A stretch of 64,000 nt of DNA from the NCBI RefSeq assembly GCF_001400735.1, contig NZ_LJPW01000069.1:1-64000 (forward strand), in the 5' to 3' direction. The notes beneath the pieces were generated by a model. That model saw only the letters and a list, made by a program, of their open reading frames with translations. It ran no database searches and was not told where the DNA came from. Shown piece by piece: positions 45,303-54,009 of the stretch. The translations under genes and the position numbers were made by a program. Source of the stretch: Pseudomonas caricapapayae. Lineage in GTDB: Bacteria; Pseudomonadota; Gammaproteobacteria; Pseudomonadales; Pseudomonadaceae. The number at the start of each line of letters is the position of its first letter. Within the stretch, counting starts at the first letter, position 1.

Positions 45303-45797
45303 GATGATCCCCTTGCCTGCTGAATGGCCTTTTTCAGGCCTTATCAATCGTTATTCTGTTTTTCAGGTCGGCGCGGTGAAGCGCCAGGGCAGCGTTGGAA
45401 AGTCCATGAAGTCATGGTGACCGTTGTCCGGCCGAGTATTTTTATGAAGTCCGAAAGTGATCCGGACTCAGGCTGCTTCGAGCCTTTGCAGGGGCATTAC
45501 AGGGTGCGCTATTTGAAGGGATGAGCCTTTGAATACGGCACTTTGCTGTCCACACGCAATCGCAGTATGCATAGCACGAGGTTGCACACCAATATTGCGA
45601 ATTTTATTTATCGTTGCGTTAAACAGAACACAGAAGGGGGCTGAAAACGATCTGACCAGACTATCGTGCGACGCTGCCGTTCAGGACGCTGCACGTCCTC
45701 ATTGCGACGCAGCGCGCCGCGATCTGCATTGCCACGCTGGAGCGTGCGCAACGATAATCTCGGCTATCGTGCTGACGCTCTGCGTGCGCATCCGAGG
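45303..45797. other. Gene-free region upstream of DUF3100 and downstream of hglS
   Basis: 495 bp. No supported gene: plus-strand frames here are extensions of antisense readings of hglS. The left part carries the DUF3100 upstream region (no clear promoter seen); the right part carries extragenic repeat copy B and related GC-rich hairpins. Confidence 0.5.
45663..45790. repeat. Extragenic palindromic repeat, copy B
   Basis: Contains GAGGACGTGCAGCGTCC-type inverted sequences (about 45682-45700, AGGACGCTGCACGTCC), GACGCAGCGCGCCGC, and CATTGCCACGCTGGAGCGTG plus CGCAACGATA (45727-45756), the last closely matching copy A. TATCGTGCGACGCTGC and TATCGTGCTGACGCTC at either end repeat each other imperfectly. 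Confidence 0.65.
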
Positions 45798-47186
45798 TCA
45801 GGCCAGTGCCGCCTGCCCCAGTGCCTCGGCACACGCTTGCAGGGAACGCCGTTGGGTATCTGCATACAGGTCCAGTTCATCAAGTGTTCGACACCCCAGT
45901 GCCCGCTCGAAATCCTGCCGATTCGAATTCGTTGCGTACTGCGCCTGGGCGTTGTCACCCAGGTTGGACTGGAAAATGCCCGCCGCGCTGACCGGCAGAA
46001 AGTCTTCGTACACCAACGGCTCGAAGCGCACATGGCCGGCTTCAATCAGTTGCTCCAGATCGCCGGTTTTGCGGGCCGCAATACCTTCAGGTGTCGGAAA
46101 GTAGCGAAAATAGGCCAAATCCTGTGCGCGCATTTCACTGTGACTGTCCGCAAACGCCTGAAAAGTCTTTTCCAGCAGCCCGGCATAGCGCACCGCATTG
46201 GCTTCGCAGGGAAATTCGCCCAGCTCGTCGCGCGCCTCGTTCAGCAGCCGGTCATACAGCGCGCGGCCTTTGGGCGTCAGTGCTGCGCCGCGTTGTTCGA
46301 TCTCGCCGAAACGTGCTGTATGACTGCCGGACTGATTGCCAGCCTGACCCATGAACGTGATCGGTTCTTCAAGCGCCTTGAAGCTGGTCTGGCGCAGCAG
46401 AATCGGACACTGGCGACGCGGGGGCCCCTCGACCACCGCCTTGGGCGTGATGCCTTTACCGGGCATGCCGCTTTGCACCGCGTCGATATCCAGCGTGCGG
46501 GGAGTCAGGTGGTTGATGTGCGGGCCCCGAAACGCCACTACATCGGCAATCAGTCGATGCTGGGCGCTGAGCATCTGATACTCGTCGAGCGAAACGGTCG
46601 CGGTGTTGTGCCAGCGGAAGGTTTCCAGCGCCTGTTGAATGAACTCCGCTGCATCTGCTTCGCTCAACCCGCCATCCGTTTCATGCTTTTCGATCAGCGT
46701 CAGGGCACCGGGCGTGAAGATACTGCGTCTGGCCAGCACCTGACTGGCAAACTCGCGCAGGCTGTCACTGTCGATCAGCTCGAGGCGCAGCAGCGAGGTA
46801 AATACGCGAAACGGACTGACCTGCAAGGCATGCTCATGCACGGCGCGGAAGGCCGTGGAGTGAACGGGCACACCGGCTGCCGTCAGGTCGTAATAACCCA
46901 CCGGCTGCATGCCCATCACCGCGAAAAGGCGGGCGAGGGTGGCCAGCTCTTGTGCCGTACCGACGCGAATCGCGCCATGACGCTCCATGTCCAGGCGCTG
47001 AATTTCACCGGTCTGGCGCAGGCTGTCGAGCACGTCGCTGTTGTGGCTCATGACCTGCTCATTGACTTCGCTCACCAGCGTCATCAGCGTGCCGTAGAGT
47101 GGCACCTCGTGCTTGTACATGTGCGACATGGCGCGCGAGAAGCCCGCGCGGATCTGGTCCGGGTCGGCAAAGCGTGCTGTGCTCAT
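45798..47186 (-). CDS. hglS: 2-oxoadipate dioxygenase/decarboxylase (DUF1338)
   Basis: 462 residues from ATG 47186, with GGAG upstream. Converts 2-oxoadipate with O2 to D-2-hydroxyglutarate and CO2 in D-lysine/pipecolate catabolism (established for P. putida HglS). Visible metal ligands are His70 (MERHGAIRVG), His226 (GPHINHLTPR) and Glu295 (FGEIEQRG), consistent, from memory, with the His-His-Glu triad of HglS. The VOC-like fold region spans most of the chain. It starts 23 bases after the aminotransferase stop, so the two form an operon. Confidence 0.92.
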   Translation of the reverse strand: MSTARFADPDQIRAGFSRAMSHMYKHEVPLYGTLMTLVSEVNEQVMSHNSDVLDSLRQTGEIQRLDMERHGAIRVGTAQELATLARLFAVMGMQPVGYYDLTAAGVPVHSTAFRAVHEHALQVSPFRVFTSLLRLELIDSDSLREFASQVLARRSIFTPGALTLIEKHETDGGLSEADAAEFIQQALETFRWHNTATVSLDEYQMLSAQHRLIADVVAFRGPHINHLTPRTLDIDAVQSGMPGKGITPKAVVEGPPRRQCPILLRQTSFKALEEPITFMGQAGNQSGSHTARFGEIEQRGAALTPKGRALYDRLLNEARDELGEFPCEANAVRYAGLLEKTFQAFADSHSEMRAQDLAYFRYFPTPEGIAARKTGDLEQLIEAGHVRFEPLVYEDFLPVSAAGIFQSNLGDNAQAQYATNSNRQDFERALGCRTLDELDLYADTQRRSLQACAEALGQAALA

Positions 47187-47209
47187 CAGGGTGTTTTCTC
47201 CGTACGGTG

Positions 47210-48457
47210 TCAAGCCAGCGCTGCCAGGCAACGCTCGAAAATATCCAGCCCTTCGTGCAGCACTTCGGGCTCGACGGTCAGCGGGATCAGCAGGCGGACA
47301 ATGTGCCGCGCCTTGCCGCTGGGCATCAATAACAGACCGGCCTCTCTGGCCAGGCCAAGCAGATCGGCAAGCTGGCGTGTGCCGGGTTTGCCCTCGGGCG
47401 TGATCAGTTCGATACCGCGCATGCAGCCCACGCCCGTCAGCCTGCCCAGACAGGGATACAGCTTGCTCGCCTGCCAGGCGTCGTAGCGCGCAACGATCGC
47501 GTTTTCCTGCTGTTCACCCCACGCGGACAAATTGGCATCAGTCATCTGCGCCAGCGAAGCAAGGCCTGCAGCGCAGCCAATCGGGTTGCCGGAATAGGTG
47601 CCGCCCAGCCCGCCCTTGGGCAGGTTGTCCAGTAACGGCTTGCGGCCGACCACGGCACCCAACGGGATACCACCGGCAATGCTTTTGCCCAGCAGGATCA
47701 GATCCGGCTCGATGCCCAGACGGGTGAACGCAAAGCGCTGCCCGGTGCGACCGAAACCGGACTGGATTTCGTCGGCGATCAGCACAATGCCATGTTCATC
47801 GCAGAACGCTCGCATCGCCTGGGCGAAATCAGGCTCCATGGCCAGAAAGCCGCCTTCGCCCTGGACCGGTTCGAAGATGATGCAGGCTACATCGTGGACA
47901 TCGATCTCGACGCTCAACAGCCGGTCCAGGGCCTTGAGTGCTTGCTCGGTAGAAACGCCATTGTCCTTGCTGGGGAACGGAATGTGGAATACCGGGCCGG
48001 GCAGCACACCGATTTTCTGTTTATAGGGCGCAACCTTGCCATTGAGGTTCAGGGTCGCCAGGGTTCGCCCGTGAAAGCCGCCGTCGAACGCAATGACAGC
48101 CGTGCGACCTGTCGCACCGCGCACTATTTTCAAGGCATTTTCCGCGGCTTCCGCACCGCTGTTGGTGAGCATGCCGCTCGCTGGGTAACTCACCGGTACG
48201 AACTGCGTCAGCTGCTGCATGAAGCGGATATACGGATCGTGAGGCGTGGCGTTGAAGCAGTAGTGAGTCAGTTTTGTCGCCTGGTCTTGAATGGCTTTGA
48301 CCACCTGTGGGTTGCAATGCCCCAGATTGAGCACCCCGATGCCGCCGACAAAGTCGATATAGCGCTTGCCGGTGGTGTCCCAGACTTCGGCATTGCGGCC
48401 GTGAGACAGCGTCATGCTGTGGACAAACGAAATGGATTCGCTGATGTGTTCGCTCAT
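47210..48457 (-). CDS. Class III aminotransferase, probable 2-aminoadipate transaminase
   Basis: 415 residues. Motifs: NSGAEAAENALKIVRGATGR, GGFHGRT, EPVQGEGG, LIADEIQSGFGRTG and the PLP lysine in LLGKSIAGGIPLGAVVG. It resembles GabT/DavT. Between hglS and amaB its likely job is 2-aminoadipate plus 2-oxoglutarate to 2-oxoadipate plus glutamate, the step assigned to AmaC in P. putida. A 4-aminobutyrate or 5-aminovalerate role cannot be excluded from sequence. Confidence 0.9.
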   Translation of the reverse strand: MSEHISESISFVHSMTLSHGRNAEVWDTTGKRYIDFVGGIGVLNLGHCNPQVVKAIQDQATKLTHYCFNATPHDPYIRFMQQLTQFVPVSYPASGMLTNSGAEAAENALKIVRGATGRTAVIAFDGGFHGRTLATLNLNGKVAPYKQKIGVLPGPVFHIPFPSKDNGVSTEQALKALDRLLSVEIDVHDVACIIFEPVQGEGGFLAMEPDFAQAMRAFCDEHGIVLIADEIQSGFGRTGQRFAFTRLGIEPDLILLGKSIAGGIPLGAVVGRKPLLDNLPKGGLGGTYSGNPIGCAAGLASLAQMTDANLSAWGEQQENAIVARYDAWQASKLYPCLGRLTGVGCMRGIELITPEGKPGTRQLADLLGLAREAGLLLMPSGKARHIVRLLIPLTVEPEVLHEGLDIFERCLAALA

Positions 48458-48709
48458 CGGCCTGGCCCTGACTCCGGGTGATCATGATGGCTTTATCCAA
48501 GCAAACATCGGGCAACGCTCGCAAACGAAATAAAATCACCGGGTCATTCCAATAATTCCCGATGTTGTGTCTTTCGCTGCTGTAGACAGCAAGAAGTTCA
48601 TTCCTAAATGGAATCATGTTTTTCAAAAACGTCGTTTGTGAGTCGGCCCTGACTGGATCAATACTGGGTTCATCAGTGATTTCCACCGTTTCATGACAGG
48701 AGAATCAAC
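48458..48709. promoter_or_regulatory. Divergent control region of the lysine catabolic genes
   Basis: 252 bp between the aminotransferase-hglS unit and amaB-amaA. It contains the inverted repeat ATTCC-TAAAT-GGAAT (48600-48614) and a separate ATTCC at 48547. No regulator gene is adjacent. A Lrp/AsnC or LysR-type activator is possible. Confidence 0.4.
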
Positions 48710-50200
48710 ATGGTTGCCGAGTTATTAGCACGTCTGGGCGTGGCGAACAGTGCCCACACACAAGGGGACTATGCGGTTTACACCCCGATTGATGGCAGCC
48801 AGATCGCCTCGGTCACGCTTGAAGGCAGCGCGCAGGTGGCGGCGCGCATCGACGCTGCGCACAGCGCATTTCTGCAATGGCGCACAGTGCCGGCCCCCCG
48901 GCGTGGCGAGCTGGTACGGATCTTTGGTGAAGTGTTGCGCGAGCACAAGGCTGATCTGGGCGAACTGGTGTCGGTCGAAGCAGGCAAGATCACTCAGGAG
49001 GGCCTGGGCGAAGTTCAGGAAATGATCGATATCTGCGACTTCGCGGTCGGTCTGTCGCGTCAGTTGTACGGCCTGACCATTGCCTCTGAACGTCCCGGCC
49101 ACCACATGCGTGAAACCTGGCATCCTTTGGGTGTGGTCGGGGTGATCAGCGCGTTCAACTTCCCGGTTGCAGTCTGGGCCTGGAACACCACGCTGGCGCT
49201 GGTCTGTGGCAACCCGGTGATCTGGAAACCCTCGGAAAAGACTCCATTGACTGCCCTGGCCTGCCAGGCGCTGTTCGACAAGGCACTGAAGATTTTTGGC
49301 GATGCGCCCGCAGCGCTTGCCCAGTTGGTGATTGGTGATCGTGACGCCGGTGAAGCGCTGGTCGATGACCCGCGTGTGCCACTGATCAGCGCCACGGGCA
49401 GCACCCGCATGGGCCGCGAAGTGGGTCCGCGTGTTGCTGCACGTTTCGGCCGCAGCATTCTCGAACTGGGTGGCAACAACGCAATGATTCTGGCCCCCAG
49501 CGCCGATCTTGATCTTGCTGTGCGGGGCATTCTGTTCAGCGCCGTGGGCACTGCCGGCCAGCGCTGCACCACGTTGCGTCGTCTGATTGTGCATCGCTCG
49601 ATCAAGGATGAAGTGGTTTCCCGCGTCAAGGCAGCCTACGCCAGGGTGCGCGTCGGTGATCCACGCGAGGGCAATCTGATCGGCCCGCTGATCGACCAGC
49701 AAGCGTTTTCGGCCATGCAGAACGCGCTGACCAAAGCCCGTGATGAAGGTGGTCAGGTGTTTGGCGGCGAGCGTCAGTTGCAGGACAAGTACCCGAACGG
49801 CTATTACGTCACGCCAGCCATTGCCGAAATGCCGGGCCAGAGCGAGGTGGTGCGGCACGAAACCTTTGCCCCGATCCTTTACGTGCTCGCCTATGACGAC
49901 TTCGAAGAGGCCTTGCGCTTGAACAACGAAGTACCGCAGGGCCTGTCTTCGTGCATTTTTACCACCGACCTGCGTGAAGCCGAGGCGTTCCAGAGTGCGG
50001 CGGGCAGCGATTGTGGTATCGCCAACGTCAATATCGGCACCAGCGGTGCAGAAATCGGCGGTGCGTTTGGCGGCGAGAAGGACACCGGCGGTGGCCGCGA
50101 ATCCGGCTCCGATTCGTGGCGCGCCTACATGCGGCGGCAGACCAACACCGTCAACTATTCCCGCGAGCTGCCACTGGCCCAGGGCATCGTTTTCGACTGA
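48710..50200 (+). CDS. amaB: L-piperidine-6-carboxylate / 2-aminoadipate semialdehyde dehydrogenase
   Basis: 496 residues, ALDH7 type. Catalytic Glu in ILELGGNNAMIL (about 255), nucleophile Cys in GTAGQRCTTLRRL (about 286), NAD-binding ISAFNFPVAVWAWN. The C-terminal GAEIGGAFGGEKDTGGGRES matches the ALDH7A1/AmaB substrate loop. Oxidises 2-aminoadipate-6-semialdehyde to 2-aminoadipate. ATG follows CAGGAGA. The next gene (amaA) begins 45 bp later. Confidence 0.93.
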   Translation: MVAELLARLGVANSAHTQGDYAVYTPIDGSQIASVTLEGSAQVAARIDAAHSAFLQWRTVPAPRRGELVRIFGEVLREHKADLGELVSVEAGKITQEGLGEVQEMIDICDFAVGLSRQLYGLTIASERPGHHMRETWHPLGVVGVISAFNFPVAVWAWNTTLALVCGNPVIWKPSEKTPLTALACQALFDKALKIFGDAPAALAQLVIGDRDAGEALVDDPRVPLISATGSTRMGREVGPRVAARFGRSILELGGNNAMILAPSADLDLAVRGILFSAVGTAGQRCTTLRRLIVHRSIKDEVVSRVKAAYARVRVGDPREGNLIGPLIDQQAFSAMQNALTKARDEGGQVFGGERQLQDKYPNGYYVTPAIAEMPGQSEVVRHETFAPILYVLAYDDFEEALRLNNEVPQGLSSCIFTTDLREAEAFQSAAGSDCGIANVNIGTSGAEIGGAFGGEKDTGGGRESGSDSWRAYMRRQTNTVNYSRELPLAQGIVFD

Positions 50201-50245
50201 TCTGTACCGAGCCATTATTCGACGGGCATTGCTGGAGTTTTTTCG

Positions 50246-51532
50246 ATGGTGCAGTTTGCCGAAGGCTGTCTGTGGGAACAATTGACTCCGCAACGTCCGG
50301 TCAGCCCGGCCCTGAGCGGTGAGCGGAGCGCCGATGTATGCATCATCGGCGCCGGATTCACCGGTCTGTCGGCGGCGCTGCGGTTGCTGGAAGGCGGCAA
50401 ATCGGTGTGCGTGGTCGAAGCTCATCAGGTGGGCCACGGCGGTTCCGGGCGTAACGTCGGTCTGGTGAATGCCGGGACCTGGGTGGCTCCCGACGAACTG
50501 GACAAGGCCTTGGGCAGCGTCGAGGCCAGTCGCCTGAACAGCGCTCTGGGTGCGGCTCCGGCCTTGGTGTTTGCGACCATCGACAAGTACCGCATCGATT
50601 GTCAGGACACGCGCACCGGCAACCTGCACATGGCGCATAACGCCAAGGGGCTGGCCGATCTGCACAGTCGTGCAGAACAATGGCAACGGCGCGGTGCCAA
50701 TGTCGAATTGCTGACCGGCAAGGCCTGCGAAGATGCCTGCGGTACCGACAGGGTCAGCGGCGCATTGCTTGATCATCGTGCTGGCACGGTGAACCCGATG
50801 GCTTACGTATCAGGAATGGCGCTTAACGTCGTCGCGCTGGGGGGGCAGTTGTTTGGCGAGTCCGCGGTAACAGGGCTGCAACGCACTGCCGACGGATGGA
50901 AGGTTTGCACAAAAAACGGCAGTGTGCGCGCCGAAAAAGTGATCATTGCTTCCAATGCCTACACCGAAGGTGAGTGGACCGACGTCAAGGATCACATCTT
51001 TGCGGGGTATTACTATCAGGTCGCTTCACAGCCACTCAGTGGTGCCGAGCAGGCGGGTATTCTGCGGGGCGGGCAAGGTTCGTGGGATACGCGCACGGTA
51101 CTCAGCAGCATTCGTCGCGATGCTCATGGGCGGCTGCTGCTGGGCAGCCTTGGCAATGCCGGCAATTATCCACTGCGGTTCATCCGTCAGTGGGCTGACC
51201 GCATTCAGCAGCACTACTTTCCGCAACTGGGCCGGGTCGAATGGCAGAGCACCTGGACCGGCCGTATCGGGTTCACACCCGACCACTTGTTGCGTCTGTT
51301 CGAGCCTGCGCCAGGCTTGCTGGCCGCGACCGGTTTCAATGGCCGCGGTGTGACCACCGGGACATTGGTGGGCAAATGCTTTGCCGATTACCTGCTGAGC
51401 AACGATGCCGCTGCACTGCCGGTGAGTTTTTCGCGCAGCAAAAAAGTCTCTGGCAGTTCACTGCGCACGTTGGCCTACGATGCCGGTTTCACGCTGTATC
51501 ACGCCGGACAATGCCTGCGCGTAGTGCTCTGA
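50246..51532 (+). CDS. amaA: L-pipecolate oxidase, FAD-dependent
   Basis: 428 residues, DAO family. FAD-binding VCIIGAGFTGLSAALRLLEG (about 31-50, GxGxxG), FAD contact SGRNVGLVNAG, C-terminal GRIGFTPDHLL and ATGFNGRGVTTG. Oxidises L-pipecolate to piperideine-6-carboxylate, giving AmaB its substrate. Membrane-associated in P. putida. The stop lies 12 bases from the convergent sensor-kinase gene. Confidence 0.93.
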   Translation: MVQFAEGCLWEQLTPQRPVSPALSGERSADVCIIGAGFTGLSAALRLLEGGKSVCVVEAHQVGHGGSGRNVGLVNAGTWVAPDELDKALGSVEASRLNSALGAAPALVFATIDKYRIDCQDTRTGNLHMAHNAKGLADLHSRAEQWQRRGANVELLTGKACEDACGTDRVSGALLDHRAGTVNPMAYVSGMALNVVALGGQLFGESAVTGLQRTADGWKVCTKNGSVRAEKVIIASNAYTEGEWTDVKDHIFAGYYYQVASQPLSGAEQAGILRGGQGSWDTRTVLSSIRRDAHGRLLLGSLGNAGNYPLRFIRQWADRIQQHYFPQLGRVEWQSTWTGRIGFTPDHLLRLFEPAPGLLAATGFNGRGVTTGTLVGKCFADYLLSNDAAALPVSFSRSKKVSGSSLRTLAYDAGFTLYHAGQCLRVVL

Positions 51533-51544
51533 GCCGACGACCTT

Positions 51545-52918
51545 TCAGGCTGTTCGACTGCTGATTCGCAACTCCGCACACAGCCCGCCCTGCGCCGAAT
51601 TGCGCAGGTGCAGGCTGCTTTCCAGTTTGCGCACGATCATGTCGACGATCGCCAGCCCCAGCCCTGCGCCATTGCTGTGGCCCTGGCTGTAAAAACGCTC
51701 AAAAAGGCGTGCTTTCTGTTTCTCGTCGATGCCCGGCCCCGCGTCCTCTACCGACAAATGTGCGCTGCCGTCTTCCTGACGACTGAGCATCACGCGAATC
51801 TCGCTGGCTGGCGGGGCGAAGTTGAGCGCGTTGGTCAGCAGGTTTTGCAACGCGATGGTGATGGCTGAGGGGTCGCTGTGAATCACACAGTCATCGCCGG
51901 CCTCAAACACCAGGTCTACACGCTTCTCCAGTGCCAGTGGCGTGAGTTCGGCCATTTCCTCGCGCACCAGGGTGTTCAGCTCGAAGGTCTGCAACTGGCT
52001 GACGTCAAGACGCGGCTCCAGTCGCGCCATGGTCAGCAACTGGCTGGCCAGACGCGCAGCGCGGTCGACGCCATGCACCAGAAAATCGAGTGCTTCCAGA
52101 CGTTGTTCCGGGGTTTCGGCCTGCCGTGCGTTCTGTGCGTGGATGCGCAGAATAGTCAGCGGTGTGCGCAGTTCATGGGCCGCGTCGGCGATAAAGCGCC
52201 GCTCGCGTTCCAGCACGCTCTCGATCTGGGTCAGCAGGCGGTTGAGCGCGTATTGCATGGGTTCCAGCTCTTTGGGCAGCGGCGTTACGTCAAGCGGCTC
52301 AAGGCTTTCGGCATCGCGTTTGCGGATGACCCTTGCCATCGATTGCAATGGACGCAGACCCCAGCCGATGGCCAGCCAGATCGCGACCACCAGCAGTGGC
52401 ACGCCGATCAGCGTCGGCCATAACGTGTGGCTGACAATGCGCTGAATCAGGTCCTGGCGCACATCGTCGCGCTCTCCGACCCAGATCAGGAAACCCTGCT
52501 GCGGGTCGGCCAGCAGGAAGCCGCACCATTCATGTCCATTCTCGATCAGGTCATGAGAGCCCTCTTCGGCGGGAGGCGCACTGAGCAGCGGCGCTTCGGC
52601 CGAGCGCACCAACAGCTCACCCGATGTGCGCCATACCTGAAACGTCAGCCGGGTCTCGTACGGATGGGCAACGCCACTGGTGCCGACCCGGCTCATGGCC
52701 TGATCGAACGCCTGATACAGCTTGTCCAGGTCCTGTTCGCCCGCCGCGCGCTGACGCAGCACACCTTGCAGCAGGCGTGCGCTCTGGGCCAGTTGTGCGT
52801 CGTAGACTTCTTCGATTTCGTGGTGGCTGTCGCGCAGGGCGAGCAGGCTGATCGCCAGGTCGCCGAGCAGCAACAGCACCAGGACCGGGACCAGAATGCG
52901 CGCGCGTACCGAGGTCAT
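51545..52918 (-). CDS. Sensor histidine kinase (QseC/PmrB type)
   Basis: 457 residues. Transmembrane helices at about 8-28 and 165-187 flank a periplasmic sensor of about 135 residues. HAMP (RPLQSMARVIRKR), HisKA with His248 in ADAAHELRTPL, HATPase with NALNFAPP, DAGPGID and GAGLGLAIVDMIV. Overlaps the response-regulator stop by four bases. Signal unknown; the divergent PepSY-cytochrome operon is the probable regulon. Confidence 0.92.
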   Translation of the reverse strand: MTSVRARILVPVLVLLLLGDLAISLLALRDSHHEIEEVYDAQLAQSARLLQGVLRQRAAGEQDLDKLYQAFDQAMSRVGTSGVAHPYETRLTFQVWRTSGELLVRSAEAPLLSAPPAEEGSHDLIENGHEWCGFLLADPQQGFLIWVGERDDVRQDLIQRIVSHTLWPTLIGVPLLVVAIWLAIGWGLRPLQSMARVIRKRDAESLEPLDVTPLPKELEPMQYALNRLLTQIESVLERERRFIADAAHELRTPLTILRIHAQNARQAETPEQRLEALDFLVHGVDRAARLASQLLTMARLEPRLDVSQLQTFELNTLVREEMAELTPLALEKRVDLVFEAGDDCVIHSDPSAITIALQNLLTNALNFAPPASEIRVMLSRQEDGSAHLSVEDAGPGIDEKQKARLFERFYSQGHSNGAGLGLAIVDMIVRKLESSLHLRNSAQGGLCAELRISSRTA

Positions 52919-53577
52919 ACCTTGAGCTCCAGCAGGTAACCGACACCGCGCACGGTGCGGATCAGCTCGGTGGACAGTTTCTTGCGCAGGTTGTGGATCA
53001 GCACTTCAAGCGTGTTGCTTTCGACCTTGTCCTGCCAGCCGTACAGGGTATTGGACAAGCGCTCGCGGGTAACCACTTTGCCGGGGCGAATCATCAGCTG
53101 GTGCAGCAACTGGTATTCCATTGGCGTCATCGGCACTTCAATGCCTTGAAAACTGACCTGCTGCGACGCCGGGTCCAGGCTGATGCCTGCGTGCTCCAGC
53201 AGCGGCTGCGCACGTCCCTGACTGCGCCTGAGCAGTGCCCGGACCCTGGCTTTGAGTTCATCGACGTCGAACGGCTTGATCAGATAGTCGTCTGCGCCCG
53301 CGTCCAGGCCGGCGATGCGGTCAGCGGTGCCGTCGCGTGCGGTGAGGATCAGTACCGGCAGAGTGAGTTCCTCGGCACGCAGCTGGCGCAGCAGGTCGAA
53401 CCCATCCATGCGCGGCAGCCCCAGATCAAGCAGCAACAGATCGAATGGTTCGCTGCGCAGGGCGTGCAGCGCGCTAAGCCCGTCCTCCAGCCAGTCAAGG
53501 GTGTAGCCCTCGGTATTCAAGGCAACGCGGATACCTTGGCCAATGGCTCGATCATCCTCGACAAGAAGCAGGCGCAT
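52915..53577 (-). CDS. OmpR-family response regulator (QseB/PmrA type)
   Basis: 220 residues. Receiver with acidic pocket (EDD 7-9), phospho-acceptor Asp51 in LLLLDLGLPRMDG and the Lys of LIKPFDV; C-terminal winged helix with RTVRGVGYLL. First gene of the two-gene unit with the kinase. Divergent from the PepSY gene; phased direct repeats at 53663-53697 between them are candidate binding sites. Confidence 0.94.
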   Translation of the reverse strand: MRLLLVEDDRAIGQGIRVALNTEGYTLDWLEDGLSALHALRSEPFDLLLLDLGLPRMDGFDLLRQLRAEELTLPVLILTARDGTADRIAGLDAGADDYLIKPFDVDELKARVRALLRRSQGRAQPLLEHAGISLDPASQQVSFQGIEVPMTPMEYQLLHQLMIRPGKVVTRERLSNTLYGWQDKVESNTLEVLIHNLRKKLSTELIRTVRGVGYLLELKV

Positions 53578-53662
53578 AGGTGTGTGACCAATGAATAGGG
53601 TGAGAAGGGCGCCATCATGCCGTCAGCCGGCAGTGTCGCGAAGTGCCGTGTGTCCGGGAAGA

Positions 53663-53697
53663 TGTTACGAGCTGTTACGTATTAAGCTTTTCCTAAG
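53663..53697. promoter_or_regulatory. Candidate response-regulator binding repeats
   Basis: TGTTACG occurs at 53663-53669 and 53673-53679, and TTAAG/CTAAG at 53682-53686 and 53693-53697, spaced 10 and 11 bp. Such helical-phase direct repeats (CTTAA-type in QseB/PmrA) are the usual target of OmpR-family regulators. They lie 49-85 bp from the PepSY start. Confidence 0.5.
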
Positions 53698-53745
53698 ACT
53701 CGTTTCGCACAGTAGGCGCTCCTTAACTGCCTGCGAGTATCTGTC

Positions 53746-54009
53746 ATGCGTAAAGTCCTGCTGATTTCCCTGTTGTTGGCCAGCCCTCTGGCCCTTGCCG
53801 GTCCGCAATGCACCACGGCTGAAAAGTCCCAATGGCAGGATCAGGCCAAATTCCAGGAGCAGCTCAAGGCTCAGGGTTACGAGATCAGCAAATTCAAGGT
53901 GACTGATGGCAACTGCTACGAAATCTATGGCTTCGACAAGGACAAGCGCAAGGTCGAGATCTATCACGACCCGGTAACGGGCAAAGCGGTCAAGACCGAG
54001 ATCAAGTAA
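53746..54009 (+). CDS. Exported PepSY-domain protein
   Basis: 87 residues. Signal peptide MRKVLLISLLLASPLALA (1-18), then one PepSY domain: KFQEQLKAQGYEISKFKV, CYEIYGFDKDKRKVEIYHDP. Cysteines at 22 and about 63 could form a disulfide. Periplasmic. PepSY proteins of this size are often under a two-component system and next to cytochrome b561. The stop overlaps the next start by one base (TAATG). Confidence 0.9.
   Translation: MRKVLLISLLLASPLALAGPQCTTAEKSQWQDQAKFQEQLKAQGYEISKFKVTDGNCYEIYGFDKDKRKVEIYHDPVTGKAVKTEIK

Noticed and set aside
45666-47486. 606-codon open frame on the plus strand
   Set aside because: It lies antisense to hglS and runs into the aminotransferase gene; its protein has no family features, and its length comes from GC-rich codon bias. 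hglS on the other strand has full family motifs.
48725-50776. 683-codon open frame on the minus strand
   Set aside because: Antisense to amaB and the start of amaA, both of which have catalytic motifs; the antisense product is low-complexity His/Ala/Gln-rich.
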